64,000 nucleotides of DNA. Source: Lachnospiraceae bacterium (GTDB lineage: Bacteria > Bacillota > Clostridia > Lachnospirales > Lachnospiraceae). The DNA lies in the NCBI GenBank assembly GCA_024693845.1, contig JAILKJ010000063.1, forward strand, positions 1 through 64,000, written 5' to 3'. The position numbers and the translations under genes are program-made. Of the stretch, positions 1 to 8,831 are shown in pieces; position 1 is the stretch's first letter, and the number at the start of each line of letters is the position of its first letter. The notes beneath the pieces were generated by a model. It did no database searches and was not told where the DNA came from. It saw only the letters and a list, made by a program, of their open reading frames with translations.

Positions 1-232
1 GCTGATTGTTATTATGATTCTTCTTTTGCTTCTTTTCCGCTTTAAGATCGCGGAAGGAGGCGAATTCACGAAGTTTCGGACCGTCTCCGCTATTTCTCTT
101 GATTCCTGATCTGCTCATCAGTACAAATCCTTTTTCTTTCTCAACTGCTTCCATCGCTCTTTTAATCTGGTATGAATCATCTGCCTGTACTCTGACCTGA
201 ACCATACCGTGCTGATGTTTGTAATTTCTCAT
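1..232 (-). CDS. Unknown small basic protein, C-terminus cut by window edge
   Basis: An open frame of 77 codons runs off the left edge without a stop. ATG is at 232, after a GGGAGGAG ribosome site nine bases upstream, and an in-frame TAA directly precedes the start, so the start is secure. The protein begins MRNYKHQHGMVQVRVQ, passes a stretch with alternating charge, and becomes very rich in Lys, Asn and Gln at the visible end. No signal peptide or membrane segment is visible. I do not recognise the family. A 21-codon ORF ends 18 nt before it and may be co-translated. Confidence 0.6.
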   Translation of the reverse strand, partial: MRNYKHQHGMVQVRVQADDSYQIKRAMEAVEKEKGFVLMSRSGIKRNSGDGPKLREFASFRDLKAEKKQKKNHNNNQ

Positions 233-250
233 CCTTTAAATGCTCCTCCC

Positions 251-316
251 TTACGGCGATTTGTTGTTGAGGAAGCTCATGTGTAAAGCCATTTGCACTG
301 TCGCTGATCCTGGCAT
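251..316 (-). CDS. Possible 21-aa leader or small protein
   Basis: This short ORF starts at ATG 316 and is preceded by a strong AAAGGAGG ribosome site seven bases upstream. It ends in TAA at 251-253, just before the ribosome site of the next gene. The predicted peptide begins MPGSATVQMALHM, is mildly hydrophobic and resembles nothing I know. The strong site and tight spacing suggest real translation, either as a small protein or as a leader coupling into the partial gene. The alternative is that the ribosome site is left over from a decayed gene. Upstream, 317-459 shows no gene and no convincing promoter. Confidence 0.4.
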   Translation of the reverse strand: MPGSATVQMALHMSFLNNKSP

Positions 317-459
317 CGCTCCGTCCTCCTTTCGTTGATGTCTCTTTAAACGGGACGCTCAAGTACCTTGTTGCAGAAATGCCTATTTTTCGGGCTTTAA
401 AGCAATTCTTTTTCCTTGATTTGACCCATTTCTACCCAAACATCACCATAACAACAGAC

Positions 460-502
460 AAAAAAAGACACTCTCTTCGAAATTTCTTTCTTAGAAAGTG
501 TC
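460..502 (-). terminator. Rho-independent terminator after lysS
   Basis: Read on the minus strand, a 9-bp stem (arms 494-502 and 467-475, one mismatch) is followed by seven T (460-466). It lies about 170 nt past the lysS stop and should end the greA-lysS transcript. The stretch 503-674 between it and lysS shows no open frame or other structure I can support. The whole gene-poor interval 233-674 therefore holds only the 21-codon ORF and this terminator. Confidence 0.75.
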
Positions 503-674
503 CGTATATCTTACTTTTCGTTCGGTGCATGCTACACAAAACAGATGCCTCAAACCTACATGAGAACGGTATAACACGGTATCTACCGGTACAACCTATT
601 TGATTTTTCGTAGTACTTTTGTAATACTAAGCCAACATGATGATTATCAAACGGTGGAAAATACTGGCATTTTC

Positions 675-2294
675 TTACTGAATGCTCTTCAAGGTCGGGA
701 AGAGCAAAACATCGCGGATGGCGGCGCTGTCCGTCAGCAGCATGCAAAGACGGTCGATGCCGTAGCCGATACCGCCGGTGGGAGGCATACCGATCTCAAG
801 GGCGTTGAGGAAGTCCTCATCGGTGTGGTTGGCTTCTTCATCGCCGGCTGCGAAAGCAGCTTCCTGGGCAGCGAAACGCTCCCTCTGGTCGATGGGATCG
901 TTGAGCTCGGAGTAAGCGTTGCACATCTCCCAGCCGTTCATGAACAGCTCAAAACGCTCCACGTATTCGGGGTTCTCCGGTTTCTTCTTGGTAAGAGGAG
1001 AGATCTCGATGGGATGATCCATCACGAAGGTAGGCTGGATCAGGTGCTCCTCCACATACTCCTCAAAGAACAGGTTCAGGATATCACCCTTCTGATGCCT
1101 GTCTTCATATTCCACGTGCTTCTCATCGGCGATCTTTCTGGCATCCTCAAGAGTCTTGATCTCGTTCCAGTCAACGCCTGCATATTTTTTCACGGCATCC
1201 ACCATGGTGATACGCTCAAAAGACTTGCCCAGCTCCATCACATGCTCACCGTACTTGATGGTGGTGGTTCCCAGAACCTCCTGTGCCACATAGCGGAACA
1301 TGTTCTCGGTCAGATCCATCATACCGTTGTAATCGGTATATGCCTGATACAGCTCCATCAAAGTGAACTCGGGGTTGTGTCTGGTATCCAGACCTTCGTT
1401 TCTGAAAACGCGACCGATCTCGTAAACACGCTCCAGGCCTCCGACAATGAGACGCTTTAAGTAAAGCTCAAGGGAGATACGCAGTTTAAGGTCCTCATCC
1501 AGTGCATTGAAATGAGTCTCGAAAGGTCTTGCAGCAGCACCGCCGGCATTGGCTACCAGCATGGGAGTCTCTACCTCCATAAAGCCCTGTCCGTCAAGGT
1601 ACTTGCGGATGGTGCTGATGATCTTCGAACGCTTGATAAAAGTATCCTTTACTTCAGGGTTCATGATCAGGTCGGTATATCTCTGACGATAACGCAGGTC
1701 CGTGTTGGTCAGACCATGATATTTCTCAGGAAGGATCTGCAGAGACTTGGTAAGCAGAGTCACCTTGTGAACATGAACGGAGATCTCTCCGGTCATGGTA
1801 CGGAAAACATATCCTTCCACGCCGATGATATCGCCCACATCATATTTTTTGAACTCGGCATAGGGCTCTTCCCCGATGCCGTCTCTGGAAACATAAAGCT
1901 GAATGTTGCCGGTCTTGTCCTGGATATTGGAAAAAGAAGCCTTACCCATGATACGCTTGCTCATGATACGACCCGCAATGCTGACCTCGATTGGCTTTGC
2001 ATCCATGATGGCACGGCGCTCCTCATAATCAGCCTTACGCTTGGGTCTTGCCTCCTCCTCGGGAAGGCCGGATACATCCACGGGCTCTCTTCCCGCCAGA
2101 AGCTCAGCCTCAAGCTTCTCATACTCAGCTGCCGCATCCGTGGTATGATGGGTAACATCATATTTGGTGATCACAAAAGGATCCTTTCCCGCATTCTGAA
2201 GATCAGCCAGCTTCTCCCGGCGAACCTTCAAAAGCTGGTTCAGATCCTGCTGACCGCCTGCTTCGTTTTGTCCTTTTTTATTCTGCTCTGCCAT
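675..2294 (-). CDS. lysS: Lysyl-tRNA synthetase, class II
   Basis: Charges tRNA-Lys with lysine in the cytoplasm. The three class II motifs are visible: motif 1 around GFMEVETPML, motif 2 RVYEIGRVFRNEGLDTRHNPE with the following ELYQAY, and motif 3 GIGYGIDRLCMLLT near the C-terminus. The N-terminal OB-fold is recognisable from IMSKRIMGKASFSNIQD. At 539 residues it is about 40 longer than most bacterial LysS. The extra length sits in a charged insert (about residues 65-100) between the N-terminal helix and the OB-fold. The start at 2294 has AAGGAAG five bases upstream. It lies downstream of greA on the same strand, with only a small hairpin in the 65-nt gap, so the pair is probably co-transcribed from the greA promoter. 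Confidence 0.97.
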   Translation of the reverse strand: MAEQNKKGQNEAGGQQDLNQLLKVRREKLADLQNAGKDPFVITKYDVTHHTTDAAAEYEKLEAELLAGREPVDVSGLPEEEARPKRKADYEERRAIMDAKPIEVSIAGRIMSKRIMGKASFSNIQDKTGNIQLYVSRDGIGEEPYAEFKKYDVGDIIGVEGYVFRTMTGEISVHVHKVTLLTKSLQILPEKYHGLTNTDLRYRQRYTDLIMNPEVKDTFIKRSKIISTIRKYLDGQGFMEVETPMLVANAGGAAARPFETHFNALDEDLKLRISLELYLKRLIVGGLERVYEIGRVFRNEGLDTRHNPEFTLMELYQAYTDYNGMMDLTENMFRYVAQEVLGTTTIKYGEHVMELGKSFERITMVDAVKKYAGVDWNEIKTLEDARKIADEKHVEYEDRHQKGDILNLFFEEYVEEHLIQPTFVMDHPIEISPLTKKKPENPEYVERFELFMNGWEMCNAYSELNDPIDQRERFAAQEAAFAAGDEEANHTDEDFLNALEIGMPPTGGIGYGIDRLCMLLTDSAAIRDVLLFPTLKSIQ

Positions 2295-2323
2295 GTTTAC
2301 TTCCTTTCCTTACGATAAACAAC

Positions 2324-2343
2324 AAGCACGCTTATGCGTGCTT
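2324..2343 (-). terminator. Perfect 8-bp hairpin between greA and lysS
   Basis: AAGCACGC and its exact complement flank a four-base loop, 16 nt after the greA stop. Only a weak T-rich tract (GTTGTTTAT) follows on the minus strand. It is more likely a partial attenuator or processing and stability hairpin than a full terminator. Confidence 0.4.
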
Positions 2344-2359
2344 GCCGATAACTGCCATC

Positions 2360-2860
2360 TTACTTAGCCTGAACTGCCTTCTCGATCCCCATGACCTTGT
2401 ATTTGATCACACCGCCGGGGGTCTCCACAGAAACGGTCTCACCCTTTTTCCTTCCGAGAAGCGCCTTGCCTACCGGAGACTCGTTGGAGATCTTACCCTT
2501 AAGGCTGTTTGCCTCGGTAGATCCTACGATCTTGTAGGTCAGCTCTTCCTTCAGTTCCATATCCTTGATCTTCACCTTACAACCGATGCTGATGCTCTCC
2601 AGATCCACCTCGTCCTCGTCGATGACTTCGACGTTCTTCAGGATCTTCTCCAGCTCTTCGATACGGGCTTCGATATCTCTCTGTTCGTCTTTGGCTGCGT
2701 CATATTCGGCATTCTCTGACAAGTCGCCCTGAGCTCTGGCTTCCTTGATCTTCTGCGCAACTTCCTGACGCTTGACTACCTTCAGGTTCTCCAACTCTTC
2801 TTCAAAACGCTTTAACCCTTCATAGGTTAGGGTATGCTTCTTCTCGTCCACCTCAGTCAT
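2360..2860 (-). CDS. greA: Transcription elongation factor GreA
   Basis: Rescues backtracked RNA polymerase by stimulating transcript cleavage. The N-terminal coiled coil carries the family signature [24 protein letters not shown], with the acidic tip residues D and E. The C-terminal FKBP-like domain ends in [14 protein letters not shown]. The ATG at 2860 gives 166 aa, but the GAAGG ribosome site touches it. A GTG at 2851 has better spacing (9 nt) and gives a start MDEKKHTL that is closer to other GreA proteins, so the start is uncertain by three codons. A frame extending upstream to 2944 is not real, because it runs through the promoter. Confidence 0.95.
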   Translation of the reverse strand: MTEVDEKKHTLTYEGLKRFEEELENLKVVKRQEVAQKIKEARAQGDLSENAEYDAAKDEQRDIEARIEELEKILKNVEVIDEDEVDLESISIGCKVKIKDMELKEELTYKIVGSTEANSLKGKISNESPVGKALLGRKKGETVSVETPGGVIKYKVMGIEKAVQAK

Positions 2861-2882
2861 CCTTCTTTCTGTTTTCGGATTT

Positions 2883-2906
2883 TGTGGCTGAAAAATGCCT
2901 GCCACA
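2883..2906 (-). other. Stem-loop in the greA leader
   Basis: TGTGGC and GCCACA pair around a 12-base loop in the short 5' leader of greA, between the promoter and the ribosome site. No long T tract follows. A role in attenuation or mRNA stability is only inferred. Confidence 0.4.
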
Positions 2907-2915
2907 GCGAAACAT

Positions 2916-2944
2916 ATTATACATGAGCAGGCCCTCTCTGTCAA
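2916..2944 (-). promoter_or_regulatory. Consensus sigma-A promoter for greA-lysS
   Basis: Perfect TTGACA (2939-2944), 17-bp spacer and perfect TATAAT (2916-2921) on the minus strand. The -35 box overlaps the dusB stop codon, so greA-lysS has its own strong promoter inside the end of the upstream operon. Confidence 0.85.
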
Positions 2945-3999
2945 GTAAATAGGAGCTTCGTGAGCTCTTCCAGGGTCTCGGTCTCATTCACTTTTCGTCT
3001 CAGACCTGCGGAATGAGGAAGACCCGATGAGTACCAGGCGATGTGACTGCGCATCTGACGGATGGCCATCTGCTCTCCTTTGCACTCGCACATCATCTTC
3101 GCATGCCGCAAGATCGTCGCCCTCAGCTCCTCCCGATCAGGCTCGCCATCCAGCTCCAGCAGTGCTTCGGTCAGGCCTGCACTTTTCATGATGCTAACTT
3201 TTTTCTCCCCGGGAAAAATGTCCGCCCCATCTTTCGACAACTCCTCATTCAGTGCCGCTGCCAGGATCCTGCGAAAAATGAAGGGATTGCCTTTAGCGCC
3301 TCTTCCGATCATGATGCCGTCGCATCCCGTCTCATCAATGAGTGCCAGCGCACTTTTTGCATCCGTCACGTCACCGTTTCCGATGACGGGGATGGAAACG
3401 GCCTCTTTTACCTGACGGATGATATCCCAATCGGCCTTTCCGCTGTAGTACTGCTCTCTGGTCCTGCCGTGAACGGCGATGGCCGCCACGCCGCAGTCCT
3501 CCGCGATCTTTGCGATCTCCACCGCATTCACATGATCATCGTCAAAACCCTTTCGGATCTTCACTGTGACAGGCTTTTTCACGGCCTTTGTCATGGCCGT
3601 CAGGATCTGTCGCACCAGGGCCGGTTCCTTCATCAGGGCGCTTCCCTCATGGTTGTTTACCACCTTCGGAACCGGACATCCCATGTTGAAATCCAGGATG
3701 TCAAAGGGTCGCTCTTCGATCTTTTTTGCCATCTCGCCGATGATGTCGGGATCGCTTCCGAACAGCTGGAGCGAAACGGGCCGCTCTTTCGGATCGATCT
3801 CCATCAAGGCTTCCGTGTTTTTATTCTTATAGTAGATGGCCTTGGCGGAAACCATTTCCATACACACAAGTGCAGCGCCCATTTCCCGGCACAGCAGACG
3901 GAAGGGAAGATCCGTCACACCGGCCATAGGCGCCAGAATAAGTGGATTATCCAGTTGTACATCCCCGATCTTCAGGGGCATGAGCAGTGGATTAGACAT
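2941..3999 (-). CDS. dusB: tRNA-dihydrouridine synthase, DusB type
   Basis: FMN enzyme that reduces uridines in the tRNA D-loop. The TIM-barrel start [17 protein letters not shown] binds FMN. The catalytic cysteine is in [11 protein letters not shown], and [24 protein letters not shown] and GNGDV are further active-site signatures. The 352 aa include a usual-looking helical C-terminal domain ([15 protein letters not shown]). The ribosome site AGGAAAG lies just before ATG 3999, and coaX ends 24 nt upstream. The gene closes the argF-birA-coaX row and hands over directly to the greA promoter. Confidence 0.93.
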   Translation of the reverse strand: MSNPLLMPLKIGDVQLDNPLILAPMAGVTDLPFRLLCREMGAALVCMEMVSAKAIYYKNKNTEALMEIDPKERPVSLQLFGSDPDIIGEMAKKIEERPFDILDFNMGCPVPKVVNNHEGSALMKEPALVRQILTAMTKAVKKPVTVKIRKGFDDDHVNAVEIAKIAEDCGVAAIAVHGRTREQYYSGKADWDIIRQVKEAVSIPVIGNGDVTDAKSALALIDETGCDGIMIGRGAKGNPFIFRRILAAALNEELSKDGADIFPGEKKVSIMKSAGLTEALLELDGEPDREELRATILRHAKMMCECKGEQMAIRQMRSHIAWYSSGLPHSAGLRRKVNETETLEELTKLLFT

Positions 4000-4023
4000 A
4001 TGCTTTCCTTATGAGATGAAACT

Positions 4024-4815
4024 TCAGACGATATTTTTCTGATAGATCCTTGCAAGACCGTCCAGGGTCAGCATGGGATCATAGGTATCGATCAGATCGG
4101 TCTCCTCGGAGATCATTCTTCCCAGACCTCCGGTGGCGATCACCTTCATATCCGATCTGCCGGTTTCTCTCTTCATCTGATTGATGATGTATTCCGTCTG
4201 TCCGATCTGACCGTATACGATACCGGCCTGCATGCTGGAAACCGTATCCCCGGCCATGATGGATTCGGGCTTGATGATCTCAAAAGCAGGCAGCTTAGCT
4301 GCATTCTCGGTCAGAGCTGCTGCACTGATTCGGATACCCGGGGCGGTAACGCCCGCCAAAAAACATCCGTCCTCAGAGATATAGTCGTAGGTGGTAGCGG
4401 TACCGAAATCCAGCACCAGAACGGGACCGCCGTATTTTTCATAAGCAGCTACCGCATCCACAACGCGGTCGGCACCGGTCTCACGGGGATTCTTGGTCTT
4501 GATCTGAATGCCAGTCTTGGTTCCCGGTCCCACGATGATGGGTGTGGTATCCAGATACTTGATCATGGAGCTGGTCAGGGAGTGCATGATGTTGGGCACA
4601 ACGCTGGCCACGATGCTGCCGTCGATATCCTCTTTCTGGATGCCGTTATTTTTCAAAAGATCCCGGATCAGGATACCGTACTCATCGGATGTTCTCTGGA
4701 TCTTGGTGGTGACCCTGAAGGAAGTCACCTGCTTCAGACCCTCATATACACCGAAGGTGATATTGGTGTTGCCAACATCCAGTACCAGGATCATGGCGTT
4801 TTCAATCTTACTCAT
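4024..4815 (-). CDS. coaX: Type III pantothenate kinase
   Basis: Phosphorylates pantothenate, the first step of coenzyme A synthesis. ASKHA-fold motifs are clear: phosphate-binding [11 protein letters not shown] at the N-terminus, [17 protein letters not shown], and the second phosphate loop [11 protein letters not shown]. The chosen start, ATG 4815 ([15 protein letters not shown], 263 aa), has GGAG eight bases upstream. A frame extension to 4836 has no ribosome site. The start overlaps the stop of the preceding gene by 8 nt, so translation is probably coupled. Confidence 0.95.
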   Translation of the reverse strand: MSKIENAMILVLDVGNTNITFGVYEGLKQVTSFRVTTKIQRTSDEYGILIRDLLKNNGIQKEDIDGSIVASVVPNIMHSLTSSMIKYLDTTPIIVGPGTKTGIQIKTKNPRETGADRVVDAVAAYEKYGGPVLVLDFGTATTYDYISEDGCFLAGVTAPGIRISAAALTENAAKLPAFEIIKPESIMAGDTVSSMQAGIVYGQIGQTEYIINQMKRETGRSDMKVIATGGLGRMISEETDLIDTYDPMLTLDGLARIYQKNIV

Positions 4816-5161
4816 CGATCTTCTCCCCCAAAACAAATACTCTGTAAAACAGCTGCAGCTGTGAAAAAAGTTCCTGCCTGTTCCTTCTGATCTCTCCGAT
4901 CAAAAGTCCCGCCGTCACTTCATCGTAAAGATAATCCTCATCATCTACCCGGGTTTCCAGACTGATGCTTCCGTCCTCCTCGAAGAGGATCAGAAAGATC
5001 CCGCCTGCTTCCTGGGTGAACAGCACGCTGATGATATGCAGCTCATCCTTGATGGAATCCGGCAGCCGTTGAAAATCCTGATTAAAATAGTATTTCTCCT
5101 CGTAGGCGTTGGCACCGCATAAAACGATGCGTCCGTCTTCCGATTCATTCATGTCTTTCAT
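4808..5161 (-). CDS. Conserved-looking unknown protein (possibly DUF6145 type)
   Basis: A soluble 117-aa protein, acidic at the N-terminus ([11 protein letters not shown]), with no signal peptide or membrane segment. Its start overlaps the birA stop by four bases (ATGA) and its stop overlaps the coaX start by 8 nt, so it is wedged between biotin-ligase and pantothenate-kinase genes. It resembles what I remember as DUF6145, a short family of Lachnospiraceae, but I cannot confirm that. No catalytic motif is visible. A role near cofactor metabolism is only suggested by position. Confidence 0.75.
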   Translation of the reverse strand: MKDMNESEDGRIVLCGANAYEEKYYFNQDFQRLPDSIKDELHIISVLFTQEAGGIFLILFEEDGSISLETRVDDEDYLYDEVTAGLLIGEIRRNRQELFSQLQLFYRVFVLGEKIDE

Positions 5162-6171
5162 GTATATCCGTATATTCCTCTCACCGATACTTCCCCGGCA
5201 TAAACGTTCCGTATCTGACCGTCACCGGTCTTCACCATCAGCTCGCCGTCATCGGTTATTCCAAGGCTGGTTGCTTCGTATTCTCCTTTCGGATCGAGAA
5301 CGCGAACCACCCGTCCTTTGTTTACCAGTACCTTTTCATATTCTTCCTTCAGTTCGGACAGATCCTGTCTGATGCAGAAGGTATCATACAGCTTCTCAAA
5401 CTGATTGACGCATTCCGCCGTGATGGCCGAACGGCTGATACTGCCTTCCTGTGAAGGCTCGCCACTTCGCTGCAATTCCAGCAGAAGACTGGTTGCCGTG
5501 TCTTTGATCTCTTCGTCAAAATCGGTCTGGCTTACATTGATCCCCACACCGATGACCAGGGAAGCGATCTCTCCCTCTTCCAGGTTCATTTCCGTCAGGA
5601 TACCGCAGACCTTCCTGCCGTCGATGACGATATCATTGGGCCATTTGATCCCTGCCTTCAGTCCCGTCACCTCATTAATGGCACGTACCACCGCAAGGGC
5701 CATGACCAAAGTCAGCATGGATGCGGATCTGAGGGAGGTCCTGGGAACCAGTCCCAGGGAAAAGCTGATGGAGCTTCCCGCGGGGGAGGTCCAGGCTCTG
5801 CCTCTTCTGCCCTTTCCGCCTTCCTGGTTAGCGGCTGCTACCAGAATGCTCCGCTCCGGGTTAGCAATGGCTTCCTGCATCAGGCGTTTGCAGTCATTGT
5901 TGGTGGAGCCTGTCTGCTCATAAAAGACCACCTCTGATGCCAGGGCTTGAGTCTTCAGTCTGCTGCGGATCTCATATTCGGAATAAACCTCCGACCGGCC
6001 CGCAAGCTTATAGCCTTTGTTGGGAACCGACAGGATATCATATCCGTCTTCTTTGAGACGGTTAACGGCCTTCCAGACGGCCGTTCTGGAAACCCCCAGC
6101 TGCTCACACAGGTCCTGTCCGGAAATGTAATCATCCGCTTCTGAAAGCTTCTGTAATACCTTATCTCTCAT
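5158..6171 (-). CDS. birA: Bifunctional biotin ligase and biotin repressor
   Basis: Attaches biotin to carboxylase carrier domains and, through its HTH, probably represses biotin genes. The N-terminal winged helix is ISGQDLCEQLGVSRTAVWKAVNRLKEDGY. The ligase domain has STNNDCKRL, the biotinoyl-AMP loop GGKGRRGRAW, and KWPNDIVIDGRKVCGILTE. A C-terminal SH3-like domain follows. The start at ATG 6171 (MRDKVLQKL, 337 aa) has GAGG six bases upstream. The longer frame overlaps argF and has no ribosome site. It begins 16 nt after the argF stop. Confidence 0.95.
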   Translation of the reverse strand: MRDKVLQKLSEADDYISGQDLCEQLGVSRTAVWKAVNRLKEDGYDILSVPNKGYKLAGRSEVYSEYEIRSRLKTQALASEVVFYEQTGSTNNDCKRLMQEAIANPERSILVAAANQEGGKGRRGRAWTSPAGSSISFSLGLVPRTSLRSASMLTLVMALAVVRAINEVTGLKAGIKWPNDIVIDGRKVCGILTEMNLEEGEIASLVIGVGINVSQTDFDEEIKDTATSLLLELQRSGEPSQEGSISRSAITAECVNQFEKLYDTFCIRQDLSELKEEYEKVLVNKGRVVRVLDPKGEYEATSLGITDDGELMVKTGDGQIRNVYAGEVSVRGIYGYT

Positions 6172-6187
6172 CCAAGTCCTCGCACGA

Positions 6188-7195
6188 TCACTTCGAGTCC
6201 GCACCCAGGGTGGCAGCCATCACTGCCTTGATGGTATGCATGCGGTTCTCGGCTTCCTGGAATACCACAGACCTGTCGGATTCGAATACCTCGTCGGTAA
6301 CCTCCAGCTCCTCAAAGCCGAACTGCTCTCCTTTTTCCTTGCCGATCTCGGTCTTAAGATCGTGGAAAGCCGGCAGGCAGTGCATGAACACAGCCTTCTC
6401 TCCCGCCTGATCCATGATCTTCTTATTCACCTGATAGGGAGAGAGCTGCTCGATACGCTCCTTCCAAACCTCATCGGGCTCACCCATGGATACCCAGACA
6501 TCGGTATAGACCACGTCCGCTCCCTTAACACCTTCCATGGCGTCCTCATAGAAACCGATCTTGCCGCCGTTAGCATCTGCTAACTTTTGGCAGGTGTCGA
6601 TGAGGCTCTGCTCGGGCCAGTAGCTCTTAGGTGCGCAGGCGGCAAACTCCATACCCATCTTGGCACAAGTCACCATCCAGGAATTACCCATGTTGTAACG
6701 GGCATCGCCCATGTAAGAGACCTTGATGCCCTTGAAGTGTCCGAAGACTTCCTTGATGGTCAAAAGATCTGCCAGCATCTGGGTGGGATGATATTCGTTG
6801 GTCAGTCCGTTCCAAACGGGTACGGAAGCATACTTGGCCAGCTCCTCCACGATCTCCTGTCCGAAGCCTCTGTATTCAATACCGTCAAACATACCGGATA
6901 GAACTCTCGCGGTATCTGCGGTGCTCTCTTTTTTACCGATCTGGGAGCTCTTGGGATCCAGATAGGTGCTTCCCATACCAAGATCATGAGCTGCCACTTC
7001 AAATGAGCAACGGGTTCTGGTAGATGTCTTCTCAAAGATGAGGGCTACATTTTTGCCCCGAAGGTCATCGTGCAGGATACCTTCCTTCTTTTTCTTTTTG
7101 TAATCCGCTGCTAACTCTACCAGGTAGCTGATCTCCTCCGGCGTATAATCCAAAAGCTTGAGGAAGTCCCTTCCCTTTAAATCAATGCTGCCCAT
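6188..7195 (-). CDS. argF: Ornithine carbamoyltransferase
   Basis: Makes citrulline from ornithine and carbamoyl phosphate in arginine synthesis, or works in reverse in arginine catabolism. Carbamoyl-phosphate loop [20 protein letters not shown], the ornithine-binding region [12 protein letters not shown], and catalytic HCLP in [10 protein letters not shown] are all present. The start is ATG 7195 ([18 protein letters not shown], 335 aa) after GGAGGAG. The longer frame reaches back into a terminator and is spurious. It heads the row argF-birA-unknown-coaX-dusB. No other arginine genes are nearby, so argF versus arcB cannot be decided from context. Confidence 0.93.
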   Translation of the reverse strand: MGSIDLKGRDFLKLLDYTPEEISYLVELAADYKKKKKEGILHDDLRGKNVALIFEKTSTRTRCSFEVAAHDLGMGSTYLDPKSSQIGKKESTADTARVLSGMFDGIEYRGFGQEIVEELAKYASVPVWNGLTNEYHPTQMLADLLTIKEVFGHFKGIKVSYMGDARYNMGNSWMVTCAKMGMEFAACAPKSYWPEQSLIDTCQKLADANGGKIGFYEDAMEGVKGADVVYTDVWVSMGEPDEVWKERIEQLSPYQVNKKIMDQAGEKAVFMHCLPAFHDLKTEIGKEKGEQFGFEELEVTDEVFESDRSVVFQEAENRMHTIKAVMAATLGADSK

Positions 7196-7283
7196 ATCTG
7201 CTCCTCCATTCGTCTTTTCAACCCTGAAAACGGGTTTATCGGAAACATATTCCATTTTGCCACAACTGGCTGCTATATGCAAG

Positions 7284-7315
7284 AAAAAAGGGGAATTGCC
7301 CTCAGGCAATTCCCC
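7284..7315 (-). terminator. Strong terminator after the NfeD/SPFH pair
   Basis: A perfect 11-bp GC-rich stem (7305-7315 with 7290-7300), four-base loop and six T on the minus strand. It isolates argF from the upstream membrane-protein operon. Confidence 0.9.
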
Positions 7316-7335
7316 TGTCATGATCAGTTATCCTT

Positions 7336-8259
7336 TCAGGACTTTACTACCTCCTTGAAGGTGGTTGCCAGGGATGCGATACCCTGAAGATCGGAAGGAA
7401 CGATGATCTTGGTTGCCTGACCGTTAGCCATCTTGCCAAAGGCCTCAAGGCTCTTGATCTGAAGTACCGCGTCGTCAGCGCCTGCTTCCTTGATCATGCG
7501 GATACCGTCTGCATTAGCCTGCTGTACCTTCATGATGGCTTCTGCCTGACCTTCTGCCTCTCGGATCATCTTCTCCTTCTGTGCCTCTGCACGAAGGATA
7601 GCGGACTGTTTCTCAGCCTCTGCTTCGAGGATCGCGGATTCCTTCTTACCTTCTGCAACAAGGATGGTGGACTTTTTCTCACCCTCTGCTCTCAGGATCG
7701 CTTCACGCCTCTCACGCTCTGCCTTCATCTGCTTCTCCATGGCATCCTGAATAGCTGCGGGAGGAATGATGTTCTTAAGCTCTACTCTGTTAACCTTGAT
7801 ACCCCAGGGATCGGTTGCCAGATCCAGGGTGGTGCTCATCTTTGCATTGATGACTTCACGGCTGGTAAGAGTCTGGTCCAGCTCCATCTCACCGATGACG
7901 TTACGAAGGGTGGTAGCCGTCAGGTTCTCGATAGCCATGATGGGATTCTCAACACCGTAAGCATACAGCTTGGGATCGGTGATCTGATAGAAAACGATGG
8001 TATCGATCCTCATGGTAACGTTATCCTTGGTGATAACGGCCTGAGGTGCGAAGTCTGCTACCTGCTCCTTGAGAACGACCTTGCGGGCCACTCTGTCGAT
8101 AAAAGGAACCTTGAAATGAATACCAACGCCCCAGGTTGCCTGATAGGCACCCAGACGCTCGATTACGAATGCATGTGCCTGGGGTACGATCTTGATACAA
8201 CTGATGAATACCCAGATCAGAATGACCAGTAATACTACTACAGAAATAACTCCCTCCAT
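7336..8259 (-). CDS. SPFH/stomatin-like membrane protein
   Basis: A single N-terminal membrane segment (about residues 3-22) is followed by a band-7/SPFH domain (VPQAHAFVIERLGAY, DPWGIKVNRVELKNI). A long helical tail with alternating Ala/Glu/Lys repeats (ILRAEGEKKSTILVAEGKK) comes next, typical of oligomeric flotillin/stomatin scaffolds. 307 aa, with AGGAGG before ATG 8259. It lies 12 nt after a NfeD-like gene. NfeD-SPFH pairs are a known arrangement thought to organise membrane microdomains, and the role here is inferred from that. Confidence 0.93.
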   Translation of the reverse strand: MEGVISVVVLLVILIWVFISCIKIVPQAHAFVIERLGAYQATWGVGIHFKVPFIDRVARKVVLKEQVADFAPQAVITKDNVTMRIDTIVFYQITDPKLYAYGVENPIMAIENLTATTLRNVIGEMELDQTLTSREVINAKMSTTLDLATDPWGIKVNRVELKNIIPPAAIQDAMEKQMKAERERREAILRAEGEKKSTILVAEGKKESAILEAEAEKQSAILRAEAQKEKMIREAEGQAEAIMKVQQANADGIRMIKEAGADDAVLQIKSLEAFGKMANGQATKIIVPSDLQGIASLATTFKEVVKS

Positions 8260-8271
8260 TGTGTTTCCTCC

Positions 8272-8733
8272 TTATTGTGTATTGTCGTTCAGCTGTTTTA
8301 CCAAAAGCTTCACGCCTTCGATGGCGGATACCTCGACCACTGCCCCCGCAGGGATCTTCTCGCCATCAACGGCTGCTCTTGCTGTCCACTCTTTGCCCTG
8401 GATCAGGACTCTTCCCAATCCTTCGATATTGTTGATGTCGCTCACCACTATGGCCTGCTGGCCAACGAGCGCCTCGGAATTCGTCCGTACACGATCCTTA
8501 TTGAAATATCTTACGGCGATAGGTCTTGTAAAGTACAAGAGCACGATGGATACGATCAAAAATGCCGCTATCTGCAATGCCACGGGCAGATTCAGAAGCG
8601 ATAGCAAAAATGCCACCAGCGCACCGCCGGCAAACCAGATAGTGGTCAGGCCCAGCGTAGCAATTTCGATCACGATGGCACCCACCAGGATCACCAGCCA
8701 GATCATCGTCATGGAAGCTGTTAAGATCGACAT
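8272..8733 (-). CDS. NfeD-like membrane protein
   Basis: The N-terminal half has two to three hydrophobic segments (MIWLVILVGAIVIEIATLG and following). The C-terminal half is a small OB-fold-like domain (EALVGQQAIVVSDINNIEGLGRV). The start at 8733 (MSILTASMTM, 153 aa) has a GGTGATCCT ribosome site. The longer frame to 8799 crosses the promoter. It is the short NfeD1b type without a protease domain, and the SPFH gene downstream is the expected partner. Confidence 0.88.
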   Translation of the reverse strand: MSILTASMTMIWLVILVGAIVIEIATLGLTTIWFAGGALVAFLLSLLNLPVALQIAAFLIVSIVLLYFTRPIAVRYFNKDRVRTNSEALVGQQAIVVSDINNIEGLGRVLIQGKEWTARAAVDGEKIPAGAVVEVSAIEGVKLLVKQLNDNTQ

Positions 8734-8790
8734 AGGATCACCCCCCTTTCCTTTAAAACAACACAAAATGCGTTTCAAATGGTCATAAGT

Positions 8791-8819
8791 ATCATACACC
8801 TATTCGGGGATTTATTCAA
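8791..8819 (-). promoter_or_regulatory. Promoter for the NfeD-SPFH operon
   Basis: TTGAAT (8814-8819), 17-bp spacer and TATGAT (8791-8796) on the minus strand, directly after the stop of the large surface-protein gene. No terminator is seen between that gene and this promoter. Confidence 0.7.
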
Positions 8820-8831
8820 CTTTCCGAAGCG

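Noticed and set aside
7195..7283. Possible argF promoter TTGCAT-17-CAAAAT
   Set aside because: Both hexamers are poor matches and no arginine-repressor operator could be recognised, so it is not reported as a feature.
7195..7321. N-terminal extension of argF to 7321
   Set aside because: It runs back through a perfect terminator hairpin, and the ATG at 7195 has GGAGGAG and a normal start for the family.
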